NCBI GenBank assembly: GCA_016715405.1
Contig: JADKAE010000007.1
Coordinates: 200,065-264,064 of the forward strand
Direction: 5' to 3'
DNA length: 64,000 nt
Source: Saprospiraceae bacterium
GTDB lineage: Bacteria; Bacteroidota; Bacteroidia; Chitinophagales; Saprospiraceae
The translations under genes were made by a program, and so were the position numbers. Shown in pieces: positions 19,834-28,216 of the stretch; within the stretch, counting starts at the first letter, position 1; every line of letters begins with the position of its first letter. A model generated the notes under the pieces. That model ran no database searches. It was not told the DNA's origin and was given only the letters and a program-made list of their open reading frames with translations.

Positions 19834-19938
19834 GGTTGTGGGTTGTGGGTTGTGGGTTGTCGGTTATTTTTTATCTTTGCTTATTAAATAACAGACAACA
19901 GAGAACAGAGAACAGAGAACCCACAACCCACAACCCCT
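19834..19938 (+). repeat. Hairpin word array with promoter-like loop upstream of the SIR2/STAND operon
   Basis: Left arm of gttgtgg words ending gtcggttattt; right arm aaataacagacaac, gagaac words, then cccacaa words. The outer and inner parts of the arms are complementary. The loop between them holds TATCTTTG. Confidence 0.75.
19872..19879 (+). promoter_or_regulatory. Putative -7 box TATCTTTG of the SIR2/STAND operon
   Basis: A perfect TAnnTTTG match 59 bases before the ATG at 19939, exposed in the loop of the array hairpin. The -33 position is occupied by TTGTGG-type words rather than TTTG. Location and match make it the best promoter candidate for the operon. Confidence 0.45.
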
Positions 19939-21045
19939 ATGCCCTGGAACGCCTTAGCCCAAAGCATCGCCGACGGAGAAGCCGTACTCGTACTCGGCCC
20001 CGATGCCATACCCATGTACCCCACCCAGGGCGAAGCCCCAGCCCAGGAAATGACCTTCAGCCGCCTCTCCCGGCAACGGGTACTCGACAACCTGGGCGAA
20101 CAGATCAACCACTACTACGAACGCGACAACCTCTTCCAATTCAACAGCTCCGCCGCCAAACAGCAGGCCATGAAGGAGGTGCGCAACGCCGCCCGCGATA
20201 CGACCTGGCTGCCCGATAGCGAACTGCTGCGGCAGATCGCGGCCATCCCCTTCCCGCTGGTGCTCAATCTGAACCCCGATAAGTGGGTGTACGAGGCTTT
20301 TATCAAATACTACCGCGAACCGCAATTCGATTATTTTACCACCAAGGACAAACCCAATCCGCCGCAACTGGACTACCCCGACGGACTCAACAAACCGCTG
20401 GTGTACAACCTCTGCGGCAGCGTGCTCGACAAACTCGACTCGGTGCTGCTCGACTACAGCGACCTTTTCGAGTTGCTCCGCAAGATGCTCAGCGATTACG
20501 GCATCGACGAGGCGCTGTCGCGCAAACTCCAGGACGCCGACCGCTTTATCCTGCTCGGATTCGAACTCGATCGCTGGTATTTTCAACTCCTGCTGCATTA
20601 TCTCAACAAACTCGATAACAACCCCTTCAGCAACCACAAGAAAAATTTCCCCATCCTAAGCCACGTGAGCGACGACGCCCGCGCTTTTGTGATGAAGCAA
20701 TTTAATATCGAATATGTCGCCGCGAAGCGGCACGATTTTGAATTGCTCTACCAAGCCTGCCAGCAACAAAATATTTTACGCAACATACACGACCCCGCTT
20801 CGCCCGCGGAGGTGCAGGTGCGCTCGCTCACCGTGCAGGGCAAATACGAAGAGGCCTTCCAACAACTCGAAGGCCGGCTGGGCGCCGCCGAAAACAGTCT
20901 CGACCTGCCCCTCCTGCGCGCCCGCTACAATACCTGGCTGGCCGCCAAAAACGCCGGCACGGCCGATAGCCGCGACCTCGACCTGGAGATCAACCGCATC
21001 CGCTATACGCTGCTGACTTTCGCCAACCAAATCCCGCAGCCATGA
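19939..21045 (+). CDS. SIR2-like protein with C-terminal effector-associated domain (EAD11 type)
   Basis: 368 residues. The N-terminal 250 residues follow the SIR2-like (SIR2_2) pattern used in bacterial conflict systems: a nucleotide-binding strand VLVLGPDA (16-23), LNLNPDKWVYEAF (about 109-121, the position of the T-x-N-x-D motif, Asn112), LVYNLCGSVLD (about 154-164, where the catalytic His-Gly normally sits but Cys159 is found), and FILLGFELDRWYF (about 203-215). Residues about 291-368 (VRSLTVQGKYEEAF, LRARYNTWL, LEINRIRYTLLTFANQI) match the effector-associated domain 11 pattern. It overlaps the STAND gene by four bases (ATGA), so the two are translationally coupled. I infer an NAD-related effector or sensor working with the STAND protein; catalytic activity is doubtful because of the missing His. 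Confidence 0.75.
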   Translation: MPWNALAQSIADGEAVLVLGPDAIPMYPTQGEAPAQEMTFSRLSRQRVLDNLGEQINHYYERDNLFQFNSSAAKQQAMKEVRNAARDTTWLPDSELLRQIAAIPFPLVLNLNPDKWVYEAFIKYYREPQFDYFTTKDKPNPPQLDYPDGLNKPLVYNLCGSVLDKLDSVLLDYSDLFELLRKMLSDYGIDEALSRKLQDADRFILLGFELDRWYFQLLLHYLNKLDNNPFSNHKKNFPILSHVSDDARAFVMKQFNIEYVAAKRHDFELLYQACQQQNILRNIHDPASPAEVQVRSLTVQGKYEEAFQQLEGRLGAAENSLDLPLLRARYNTWLAAKNAGTADSRDLDLEINRIRYTLLTFANQIPQP

Positions 21046-23800
21046 GTACGCCCCAAAAATCATACCGCTACCCGGGCGTGCAGCCCTTTAGCAGCGACCA
21101 GCAGCGCATTTTCTTCGGCCGCCAGGAAGATACCCAACGCCTGCTGTCGCTGATGCTCCAGGAACGCCTCTGCGTATTGTACGGCAAATCGGGCCACGGC
21201 AAATCTTCCCTGCTCAACGCCGGCATTATCCCCGCCCTGGCCGAAAAAGGCAAAAAAGGCAACCGCCACTATGTGGCCGTCACGGTGCGTTTCAACACCT
21301 GGACGCCCCAGGATACGCAGACCCTGTATGATAAATTTGTTTTTCATTTAAATAAATCCCTTTCCCAAACTCACACAGACGCCCAGTCTCGTTTCGACTC
21401 CGCTCAACGACCGACAAAGGACGAAGATTCGACGAGTCGTACAGTCGTAGAGTCGTACAGTCGCAAAGTCGCCCCCTCCCCCCCTCCAACTCTGTGGGGC
21501 GCGGTGAAACGCTGGGATATCGGGGCCAACACCGGCATCGTCCTCCTCTTCGACCAATTCGAGGAATTCTTCTCCTACCCGCAGGAACAGCAGTCCGCCT
21601 TCAAAGAACAATTGGCGGAATTGCTGTACGTCGATTACCCGCAATTTCTGGAGGACAACGAAGATACCCTCGACCCCGAATACGCCGCCTTCTTAGCCGA
21701 AAAGACCGACGTGCGGGCGCTCTTGTCCATCCGCGCCGACCGCCTCAGCGACCTCGACCGGCTCAAAGACCGGCTGCCGGCTATCCTGCACAAGCGCTAC
21801 GAACTGCGCGCCCTCGACGCCGAGCAAGCCCGGCAGGCCGTGACAGGCCCCGCCGGCGAACCCGGCGACGGCTACCGCAGCCCCGCCTTTGCCTACGACG
21901 AAGCCGCCCTGCTCACCATCCTGCGTGAACTCACCGGCCGCGAAGGCGCCGAAGCAGGCCGCATAGAAGCTTTCCTGCTGCAAATTGTGTGCGCCTCCAT
22001 AGAGAAAAGGGTGCTGGAGCGCGGACTGGCGACCGTGCAAAAAGCCGACCTGCCTGATTTCGACACCGTCTTCGACGATTACTACCAGGACCGCATCGGC
22101 GAATTACCCCAGGCCGAGCGCGCCCCCGCCCGCCGCGTACTCGAACAGGGCCTGCTGCTCGTAGACCCCCAGAGCGGCGAAGGCCGCCGCCTCAGCCGCG
22201 ACGCCGGCGAACTGGCCCAGGCTTTCCAGGTAAGCCCCGCACTGCTCGAAAACCTGGAGCGCACCTATCTGCTGCGCCGCGAGGTGAATTCGCTGGGCAG
22301 CTTTAGCTACGAGCTCAGCCACGATACGCTGATCGGCCCGGTGATGAAGTCGAGGAAGGAGCAGGAGGCGGTGGAGGCAGCCGAGCGGCTACAACGCGAA
22401 GCCACCGAATTCGCCAAACGCGAAAAAGCGCTGCGCCGAAGACAACGCCGAAACGCTATCGCAGGCATATTGGCACTGGCGCTATTGGCCGTATCTATTT
22501 TCTCTTTTATCCTGGCCGCGCAGGCCCAGCGCGACGCTGCAGAGGCTACCTTAGAGGCTGAACAACAAAAAAAAGAAGCCCAGGCAGCCTCCGACAAAGC
22601 CGAACAGGAACGCCTTAACGCCGATAAAGAAAAATCGAGAGCCGACACCCAAACCGAAGTAGCCCGCCGCAAACAACAGGATGCTGACATAGCCACCGCA
22701 AAAGCTAAAGTAGCCGAAGCCCAGGCCCGCTTCGAGCAACAAAAAACAAAGGAAGCCCGCGACAACCTGCAAAAGGAAAAACGCAAACTGGCGCTTCTGC
22801 TGCTCGAACAAGCCAATGACCTGATCCACCTTCTCGACTACGAAGCCGCCCTAGAAAAAATACAATCCGCCGCCGCACTGGAGGTTGCCGGTCAAGCGGT
22901 CAGCGATTCTTTGCTGGAAATCGCCTTCTTTTACGCCGAAACCAAGCGCCTCGACCGCGCCTGGCCCCTGCTCGACACGGCCTACGCGCTTGTGAATAAA
23001 TCGCTACCTGCAAAAACTGGCGACCGACTCGCCGCCCGAGCAGCCCTGCGCCGCCTCAACCCCCGGCGCGATAGTTCACTGCAGGCCCTATCCTTCCCTG
23101 TGCTGATCGATATTCCTGGGGGCACAGATACAATTGGGAGAAACTATATTGTTTCGCTAAGTCCTTACCAACTCGCCGAAAGCGAAACCACCTGGTGGCA
23201 GTATCATTTGTATTGCATAGCGACGGATACGGCGCTCCCCGACAAACCCGCCGGTTGGGGCGGCGAGGGCGACAATCCCGTCATTAACGTATCCTGGTTC
23301 GACGCTGTAGCTTACGCCAACTGGCTGAATGAAAGAGAGAGATTGCAGCAGGCTATAAAATGCTCCGTCGAAGACAATTGCTCACTTGATCTCCAAACCA
23401 AAGGCTACCGCCTACCCACCGAAGCCGAATGGGAATACGCCGCCCGAGCCGGTTCCAATATGACCTACGCCGGCTGCGACCAGGAATCGAACTTGCCCAA
23501 TTTGCCTGGTATAGCGAAAACTCCGGCCGCCGCACCCGCCCGGTAAAAACCAGGCAGCCCAATCGCCTGGGCTTGTACGACATGAGCGGCAACGTGTGGG
23601 AGTGGTGCTGGGATTGGTCTAATCCTTACCCAATCGAAGCGCAGGTGAACCCTATCGGCCCCGAAAGCGACTCCAACCGTGTGTTGCGCGGCGGCTCGTG
23701 GTTCTACGGCGCTGAGTTCTGTCGCGTTGCTGATCGCAGCTACGGCAGTCCTGGCTACAGGTTCGTCAGCCACGGTTTCCGTCTCTCCAGGACGCTTTAG
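21042..23800 (+). CDS. STAND NTPase with transmembrane segment, coiled coil and FGE/SUMF1 domain (frameshifted); candidate DGR target
   Basis: About 920 residues once one base is restored near 23490-23493 (QESN then LAQFAWYSENSG). Order: novel-STAND-1 NTPase (YPGVQPFSSDQQRIFFGR, Walker A GKSGHGKSSLLNAGIIP, Walker B IVLLFDQFEEFF, winged-helix part to about 440); one transmembrane helix (about 470-494); a charged coiled coil (about 496-590); a TPR-like stretch (about 600-670); and an FGE/SUMF1 domain (about 684-919) with NPVINVSWFDAVAYANWLN, GYRLPTEAEWEYAARAGS, GLYDMSGNVWEWCWDW, RVLRGGSW and GFRLSRTL. An in-frame low-complexity insert occupies residues about 107-150. I infer a membrane-anchored sensor that oligomerises with ATP and presents the FGE domain as ligand binder. 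Confidence 0.85.
21364..21482 (+). repeat. Intergenic-type word array captured in frame inside the STAND gene
   Basis: Bases here read as repeats of gagtcgtacagtcgta, preceded by tttcgactccgctcaacga, and are translated as SRFDSAQRPTKDEDSTSRT-type low-complexity sequence. The same words form intergenic arrays elsewhere in the window (7089-7166). The frame is preserved across it. Confidence 0.65.
23690..23800 (+). other. Candidate DGR variable repeat (VR) at the 3' end of the STAND-FGE gene
   Basis: After the constant RGGSW, nearly every hydrophilic or exposed position is an NNC or NNT codon with unrelated first two bases: TTC, TAC, GGC at 23702-23710; TTC at 23717; GAT at 23732; AGC, TAC, GGC, AGT at 23738-23749; GGC, TAC at 23753-23758; TTC, GTC, AGC, CAC at 23762-23773. 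Constant codons (GCT GAG, TGT CGC GTT GCT, CGC, CCT, AGG) separate them. Replacing each variable codon by AAC or AAT gives the Asn-rich template typical of FGE-type DGR targets (W-N-N-N...NCR-A-R-N-N-N-P-N-R-N-N-GFR). The GC-richer end after GGTTTCCGT would be the initiation-of-mutagenic-homology site. No template or reverse transcriptase is in the window. Confidence 0.72.
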
Positions 23801-24658
23801 GCTTTTGCCGGGGGGTGGCAGAATCACGGATTACGCGGATTATTGGGATTTCACGGATTGTTGTCGGTTGTCGGTTTGAAAAACAATCCAACATCCAACA
23901 TCAAAAATCCAACATCCTTTCACATCCTTCTATATCCCTCATATCCTAGTTCAAAAATTCCGGGCAGAGAACTGCCTTGCACTCACCGGAGGCTCAGGAT
24001 GCCTCGCCGCGCCGCCGGCGCGGGGAGGGTCTGGCATGCCTGGGATTATTTTTAACTAGGATGTCGGGGATATAGAAGGATGGGAAGGATGATTGGTACA
24101 CAGCTTTTTGGTTGTTATTGGCTTTTTTTCTATTCCTTTCATTGCATTCCCGCAGGGAATCTGTACAAGTCAAGAATGTACATTGTCCAGCATGATGTTG
24201 TAGATGCCCTCGCGGGCATGACAACAATACAAACGAAAAAATCCGTGTAATCCGTCCAATCCGTGCAATCCGTGATTCAAACACCTAAGCCCGGTTGTCA
24301 GAATCACGGATTACGCGGATTATTGGGATTTCACGGATTGTTGTCGGTTGTCGGTTTGAAAAACAATCCAACATCCAACATCAAAAATCCAACATCCTTT
24401 CACATCCTTCTATGTCCCCCATATCTTAGTTCAAAAAATCCCGGGCAGGAAGTTGCCTTGCACTCGCCGGAGGCTTGGTATGCCCGGGATTATTTTTTAC
24501 TAGGATTTGGGGGATTTTGAAGGATGGGAAGGATGGTTGGTGCCGCAGCGCAACACCCGGTCACGCTGCGGTTCCTATAGCTAAACTTGGCTGCAATAGC
24601 TTTTGTGCATTTTGGGGTGAACTTCCCCTTTAGGGGATTGAGGGGTTAGTTTTGCTTA
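23801..24658. repeat. 858-bp gene-free region with two copies of a repeat about 230 bp long
   Basis: Copy A starts at about 23818 and copy B at about 24299; the first 120 bases are almost identical (both begin cagaatcacggattacgcgg) and the rest diverges. Both copies end in matching ggatgggaaggatg. Just before copy B, 24240-24290 carries the complementary words (aatccgtgtaatccgtc). Between the copies are small hairpins: ATTCCcgcaGGGAAT at 24147-24161 and ATGCCCtcgcGGGCAT at 24205-24220. At 24545-24570 CCGCAGCG pairs with CGCTGCGG. No credible protein is encoded. Confidence 0.75.
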
Positions 24659-25477
24659 TTAATTCCCCCCCAATATCAAAGGCAATCCATCTCCATTGCC
24701 ACCCACGATAATCACTTTCGAGTTGGCTGAATTGGCCAGCTTTAGCGTAGCCTCGATGCCTTTGTCCTTCAGGATATTAGCGCTGAGACTGGCATTCAGG
24801 ATCTGGTTCGATTCCGCTTTGGCGCGGGCTTCGATGATCTTGCGCTCGGCCTCCTGGCGTTCTTGCTGCAGGACATACACGTATTTCAGCGCTGATTGCT
24901 CGGCTTCGATTTTACTTTCGATGGCCGCACGCACCTTTTCAGGCAATTCGATACCGCGGATCAGCGTAGCGCGTAGCTCTATGTAGTTGTTGGTAAGTAC
25001 TTTTTCGAGCTCGTCGTGAATGAGCTGCTGTACTTCATCCCTTTTGGTAGAATACAACTCCTCAGGCGCAAATCGGCCGATAATTTTACGCACCGACGAA
25101 CGCACCTCGGGCCTCACGAGCGATTCAATATAACCTGTGCCGAATTTTTCGTGCAAATCTCCGATTTTTTTGTGCATAGGGTTGATACGCACGGTAACGT
25201 CTACCTTGATTGTCAAGCCGTTGCGCGATAGCACTTCCATCGACTCTTCAATTTGCTGCTCTCTTACATCGTATACATATATCGTATTCCAGGGCGCCAG
25301 CATATGGAACCCGGGAGTGTAGATATTGGCTTTATCCAAACCGCCGGTAAACCGCCTGAATAACACACCCCGCTCGCTGGCCTCGATGGTAATGAAAGTA
25401 GCATTCGAGAAAATGACCACGAGGATTAGTACGATGAAGATGACAATACCTGTGGAAAGCAATTTGCCTTGTTTCAT
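24659..25477 (-). CDS. Prohibitin/SPFH family membrane protein
   Basis: 272 residues: short N-terminus, one membrane helix (about 8-27, STGIVIFIVLILVVIFS), then an SPFH/prohibitin domain (ASERGVLFRRFTGGL, TPGFHMLAPWNTIYVYDVREQQIEE) and a C-terminal coiled coil with EAEQSALKYVYVLQQERQEAERKIIEARAKAE. Prohibitin-like proteins form large ring- or cage-like assemblies in the membrane and regulate membrane proteases such as FtsH. It is complete and stands alone, divergent from the cytochrome gene. Confidence 0.9.
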   Translation of the reverse strand: MKQGKLLSTGIVIFIVLILVVIFSNATFITIEASERGVLFRRFTGGLDKANIYTPGFHMLAPWNTIYVYDVREQQIEESMEVLSRNGLTIKVDVTVRINPMHKKIGDLHEKFGTGYIESLVRPEVRSSVRKIIGRFAPEELYSTKRDEVQQLIHDELEKVLTNNYIELRATLIRGIELPEKVRAAIESKIEAEQSALKYVYVLQQERQEAERKIIEARAKAESNQILNASLSANILKDKGIEATLKLANSANSKVIIVGGNGDGLPLILGGN

Positions 25478-25695
25478 AATTTATGGTTGGTTTTGTATGT
25501 TGATATTTTAACAATAATAACACCCATTATCGATTAGGGTTGTTTTCTCCATAAATATAAGCCCGCTCAGCGTATAACCCCAATTATTTCGATTACCACC
25601 CATAATTTGATACGCAAATGCATGCTTTGAACGGCAAGCGGTTTTTATTTGTCAGGCGCTCTTACATTTGCCCCTTCAACTTTTTTTGTCTGTTT

Positions 25696-25703
25696 TAGTT
25701 TTG
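25696..25703 (+). promoter_or_regulatory. Putative -7 box TAGTTTTG before the cytochrome/anmK operon
   Basis: A perfect TAnnTTTG match 19 bases before the ATG at 25723. A TTTG at 25667-25670 is 25 bases upstream, slightly further than usual. Confidence 0.4.
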
Positions 25704-25722
25704 TATTCAAATTCATACGACT

Positions 25723-26052
25723 ATGCGCAAAAGCCTGATTGTAATTGCTATATTCTCACTGATCTGGGCCTGTGGCAGTACAACCGACTCAGAAAACGAT
25801 ACTGCTATAGCCCAAACCGCCGAAGCCGAGGATGGCGCCAAAATTTATAAGCAATATTGTATCGCCTGCCACGGCTTATACGGCAATATGGGCGCCAGCG
25901 GAGCATTCGACCTCTCTAAGTCCATACTTACTGAAGAGCAACGCATCGAAGTGATCACCAATGGACGCAATACGATGGTGGGTTTCAAAACCTTGCTCAG
26001 CGAGGAAAAGATCAAAGCGGTGGCCAAACATACGTTTTCATTTAAAAAATGA
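25723..26052 (+). CDS. Lipoprotein cytochrome c (monohaem)
   Basis: 109 residues. A signal peptide ends in IWAC, giving a lipidated Cys17. One haem-binding motif, CIACH (about residues 46-50), and a likely axial Met in NTMVGFK near residue 85 define a small class I cytochrome c. It would carry electrons in the periplasm, tethered to a membrane. The last bases overlap the anmK start (ATGA), so the two are co-transcribed, though I see no functional reason. Confidence 0.85.
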   Translation: MRKSLIVIAIFSLIWACGSTTDSENDTAIAQTAEAEDGAKIYKQYCIACHGLYGNMGASGAFDLSKSILTEEQRIEVITNGRNTMVGFKTLLSEEKIKAVAKHTFSFKK

Positions 26053-27152
26053 TGAAAACTTATCGAGTCGTAGGACTGATGTCGGGAAGTTCGCTGGACG
26101 GACTCGATATGGCGCTTTGTACTTTTGCGCTCAACGCTTCAAACGCGATAGACAGCTGGGCTATCGAAGCAGCAGAAACCGCCCCGTTTCCCGATGATTG
26201 GGTGTCGCGCTTAAAGCAATTGCCCCAGGCCGGCGCGCTCGAATTGGCTCAGGCCCACGCCGATTTCGGCGCCTGGATGGGCCGGCAAACCCGCCTTTTT
26301 TTACAAAGCCGCCACCTCGAAGCCGACTTGGTGGCCTCCCACGGCCATACGGTGTTTCATTACCCCGACCGGCACTTTACGTTTCAGTTGGGCGACGGCG
26401 CCGCCCTGGCCGTCCATTGCGGCCTGCCGGTGGTGTGCGACTTTCGGACTTCCGATATCGCACTCGGCGGACAGGGCGCTCCACTGGCCCCGATCGCGGA
26501 TAAACTGCTGTTCGAATCCTACGATTTTTGTCTGAACCTGGGCGGAATTGCCAATATATCGTGCCACCTGGGCGAGAAATACGTCGCTTTTGATATCTGC
26601 GGCGCCAACCAGGCCCTCAATGCACTGGCATCACTGCTCGGCAAACCCTACGACGACCAGGGCAAAATCGCCGCTGCCGGCCGCGAATTGCCGGCGCTTT
26701 CCCAGCTACTCGACGCCGAAGCCTATTTCACCGAACCCTACCCCAAATCCTTAGGTAATCATTGGGTGCAAACACATACGGTAAAAAATTGCCTGACTTT
26801 TGAAGGCGAGGTGGCCGATAAGCTCCATACGGTCTGCCTCCATATCGCCCGGCAAATCGCCGCCCATCTGCGCGGGTTGATCGACCGCGAAGGACTGGAA
26901 AAAGACAACGTCCGCATGCTCGTCACCGGCGGCGGCGCTTACAATAATTTTCTACTGGATTGCATCAAAATGACCTGTAATGAGGTTATTACACTTGAAC
27001 TGGTCATTCCCGACGCTAAAACCGTATCCTACAAAGAAGCTTTGCTGATGGCGCTGGCAGGTTTGCTTCGCATCGAAAATAAGCCCAATTGTATGGCTAC
27101 GGTTACCGGCGCCTCGCGTGATGCCATTGGCGGAGCAGTTTATCTGCCATAG
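26049..27152 (+). CDS. anmK: Anhydro-N-acetylmuramic acid kinase
   Basis: 367 residues, the normal AnmK length. Motifs: VVGLMSGSSLDGLDMALC at the N-terminus, VASHGHTVFHYP, LNLGGIANIS, CGANQALN and VTGGGAYNNFLLD near the C-terminus, all of the ASKHA-fold kinase family. AnmK cleaves and phosphorylates 1,6-anhydro-MurNAc during recycling of peptidoglycan. Two adjacent ATG codons (26049, 26052) are possible starts; the first overlaps the cytochrome stop codon. Confidence 0.95.
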   Translation: MMKTYRVVGLMSGSSLDGLDMALCTFALNASNAIDSWAIEAAETAPFPDDWVSRLKQLPQAGALELAQAHADFGAWMGRQTRLFLQSRHLEADLVASHGHTVFHYPDRHFTFQLGDGAALAVHCGLPVVCDFRTSDIALGGQGAPLAPIADKLLFESYDFCLNLGGIANISCHLGEKYVAFDICGANQALNALASLLGKPYDDQGKIAAAGRELPALSQLLDAEAYFTEPYPKSLGNHWVQTHTVKNCLTFEGEVADKLHTVCLHIARQIAAHLRGLIDREGLEKDNVRMLVTGGGAYNNFLLDCIKMTCNEVITLELVIPDAKTVSYKEALLMALAGLLRIENKPNCMATVTGASRDAIGGAVYLP

Positions 27153-27180
27153 TTTTTTTAATAAAATAATACACTTACTC

Positions 27181-28214
27181 TTGCGTAACGCTACTCCAGA
27201 CATACTCGTTACCGGCGGAACCGGGTTTATCGGCTCTTACCTGCTCCGGTATTTAGTGCAAAATGGCTATACCCGCATTCGCGCGCTGCGACGTCCCAAC
27301 AGCAAGATGGACATGGTAGCCGAAATACAGGATAAAATTGAATGGGTGGAATGCGACCTGCTCGATGTGCTCGGCCTCGAAGAAGCCATGGAGGGCATTC
27401 GCTATGTATACCACTGTGCCGCACTGGTGTCGATGAACCGGCGCGACGCCCAGCGCCTGATCGAGGTAAACCGCGAGGGAACCGCCAATATGGTCAATTG
27501 GTCATTGGAGAAAGGGGTGGAAAAATTTTTGCACGTCAGCAGTATTGCTGCCATAGGACACAATAAACACGCGGAATTTATCGACGAAAATTGCCATTGG
27601 GAACGCTCCGGTAAGCTATCCTATTACGCCCTCAGCAAATACCAGGCAGAACAGGAAGTATGGCGCGGCGTAGCAGAAGGACTCAACGCTGTGGTGGTGA
27701 ACCCCTCGGTTGTCCTGGGCAGTGGACGCTGGAAGGAAGGCCCCTGAAATTGTTTAAGACGGCGCTTTGGCAAAATCCTTTTTATGTAAATGGCGTCAAT
27801 GGATTTGTCGACGTGCGCGACGTGGCCAGGTTTATGGTGGCGATTATGGAAAGCGAAGTGTCGCAAGAACGGTTTATCCTCAGTAGCGGCAATTACGCTT
27901 TTAAGGAGGTACAGACGATGATGGCTCATTCGCTCGGAAAACGCGCCCCCTGGTTGGCTGCACCTACTGCCGGCATGCACGTAGCTGCCCTGTTTGGCAA
28001 CCTGTTGGCTACGCTTACCCGCAGCGAACCGCTGTTGACGCCCGAAGTAGTTCGCCATTCGTCAAGTATCAGCCGCTTTAGCAACAAAAAATCACTCGAG
28101 GTTGTGTCTTCGTTCACTTATACTCCGCTACAGGAAACTATAGCCGACGTCTGTCAACAATTGATGGAAGTTTCCAAAAATGGATTTGACACCAGGTATT
28201 TGCCTTTTCAGTAA
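27181..28214 (+). CDS. NAD-dependent epimerase/dihydroflavonol reductase-like SDR protein (frameshifted)
   Basis: About 345 residues. Rossmann motif ILVTGGTGFIGSYLL directly after the start, catalytic YxxxK in YYALSKYQAEQEVW, and NPSVVLGSGRW, all of the extended SDR family. The C run at 27741-27744 lacks one base: WKEGP should continue LKLFKTALWQNPFYVNGVNG. A TTG at 27181 is the probable start; an ATG at 27118 would overlap anmK and add 21 non-homologous residues. Substrate unknown; similar proteins act on nucleotide sugars or small ketones. It converges with the cyclase gene, 2 bases apart. Confidence 0.8.
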
Positions 28215-28216
28215 AA

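Noticed and set aside
23801..24658. Search for a DGR reverse transcriptase or template repeat next to the variable repeat
   Set aside because: No reverse-transcriptase motif and no Asn-codon-rich copy of 23690-23800 is present here or elsewhere in the window; if they exist they lie outside.
26505..26525. TTCGAATCC resembling a tRNA T-arm
   Set aside because: It lies inside the well-supported anmK coding sequence and no cloverleaf can be built around it.
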